NCBI RefSeq assembly: GCF_030718935.1
Contig: NZ_CP132194.1
Coordinates: 1,674,001 to 1,738,000 of the forward strand
DNA from: Psychrobacter sp. M13
GTDB taxonomy: Bacteria; Pseudomonadota; Gammaproteobacteria; Pseudomonadales; Moraxellaceae
Direction: 5' to 3'
DNA length: 64,000 bases
Positions 63,551 to 64,000 of this stretch are shown here, piece after piece. Position 1 is the stretch's first letter; each line of letters begins with the position of its first letter. The position numbers and the translations under genes are program-made. The notes under the pieces were generated by a model. That model searched no databases and was not told the DNA's origin. It worked only from the letters and a program-made list of their open reading frames with translations.

Positions 63551-64000
63551 CTATTGCGGCTCTATAACAAATAAAGGCTGCCCATACTCCACGACATCCC
63601 CTTCATCAACCAAAGCCTCTTTGATAGTACAAGCCACGTCTGCTTTTACCTCATGCATCATTTTCATCGCCTCAATAATACACAGCGTCTGCCCTGCTTC
63701 AACCTGATCGCCAACGCTGACAAACTCATCAGCACTAGGCTCTGAGCGTCGATAAAAAGTGCCGAGCATAGGGGCTGATACTTGATTGCTTTGATTGTTT
63801 TGGTCTTCGGCAGGCGGGGTTTCATCAGTGCTGTTAGCGCCTACATTGACATCGTCTCTAGTCTCTAGATGCTGTCCGCTACTATGACTGGTATGATTAG
63901 CCGTTTGGTGATCGCTGCCACTGCCATTAGACTGACAAATAATATTGATACGCGCATCGCCATCCGTGACTTTTAACGAGTGTATATCAGAGCGTTCCGC
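63551..64000 (-). CDS. accB: Biotin carboxyl carrier protein, partial (5' end outside window)
   Basis: The frame is open to the window end, with 150 codons visible. The visible N-terminal part has the BCCP lead (HSLKVTDGDARINII) and a long Ser/Asn/Gln-rich linker. The C-terminal biotinyl domain has MLGTFYRRSEP, the biotin site IIEAMKMMHEV with Lys present, and EGDVVEYGQPLF. It is the first visible gene of the minus-strand operon with accC 69 bp downstream. Confidence 0.9.
   Translation of the reverse strand, partial: AERSDIHSLKVTDGDARINIICQSNGSGSDHQTANHTSHSSGQHLETRDDVNVGANSTDETPPAEDQNNQSNQVSAPMLGTFYRRSEPSADEFVSVGDQVEAGQTLCIIEAMKMMHEVKADVACTIKEALVDEGDVVEYGQPLFVIEPQ

Overview
The window most likely comes from a Gammaproteobacterium of the Moraxellaceae, and Psychrobacter fits best. 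This is inferred from moderate-to-low GC, the fatty-acid and dicarboxylate oxidation gene sets, the ynjBCD-type transporter and the biotin carboxylase/5-oxoprolinase block. No species-level marker such as rRNA is present.

Region 1 (1-6.2 kb) is AT-rich and encodes exported proteins: a Sel1-repeat protein cut by the window edge, a lipoprotein serpin, a caspase-like protease with a DUF4384-like tail, and a TPR/OmpA-like protein. It ends at a 50-nt 3' fragment of a tRNA (CAU anticodon loop), which looks like an integration scar. Region 2 (6.2-10.6 kb) looks like a decayed mini-island: an integrase stump, an IS3 element carrying inserted double-hairpin repeats, an exonuclease remnant and a hipBA toxin-antitoxin pair. 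A possible second tRNA-like scrap lies at its right edge.

Region 3 (10.7-21.1 kb) is metabolic. It holds a divergent EamA exporter and LysR regulator, an FAD oxidoreductase, an IS3 scar, and a beta-oxidation module (3-oxoadipyl-CoA-type thiolase, hydroxyacyl-CoA dehydrogenase, enoyl-CoA hydratase, acyl-CoA dehydrogenase, IclR) resembling dicarboxylate or phenylacetate lower pathways. Region 4 (21.2-32.4 kb) is a type I restriction-modification locus, hsdM-hsdS and hsdR on the minus strand. It is split by a divergent TPR plus HEPN-like gene pair, a lipoprotein, a duplicated 3' scrap of hsdS, a secreted protein, and a REP-associated transposase with six REP palindromes.

Region 5 (32.7-39.4 kb) is a second fatty-acid oxidation operon (acyl-CoA dehydrogenase, thiolase, FadB-like enzyme, CoA-transferase) opposite a TetR gene, with two matching palindromes between them. 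Region 6 (39.5-54 kb) is rich in redox and detoxification genes: AhpD-like protein, DsbA/FrnE, DoxX-like protein, a VTT-flavin disulfide reductase fusion, haloacid dehalogenase, peroxiredoxin and GST. It also holds a ynjBCD ABC transporter with two lipid-type enzymes, a patatin and a TetR regulator. A shared TTGAG-N6-CTCAA palindrome precedes several of these genes and suggests one local regulon.

Region 7 (54-57.7 kb) handles metals: a P-type ATPase remnant beside cadR, and an arsR, arsC-arsH fusion, arsB operon. Region 8 (57.9-64 kb) is a minus-strand operon of accB (partial), accC, pxpB, pxpC, pxpA, an NRAMP-type transporter and a BCCP-like protein that lacks the biotinyl lysine. It is probably for 5-oxoproline use.
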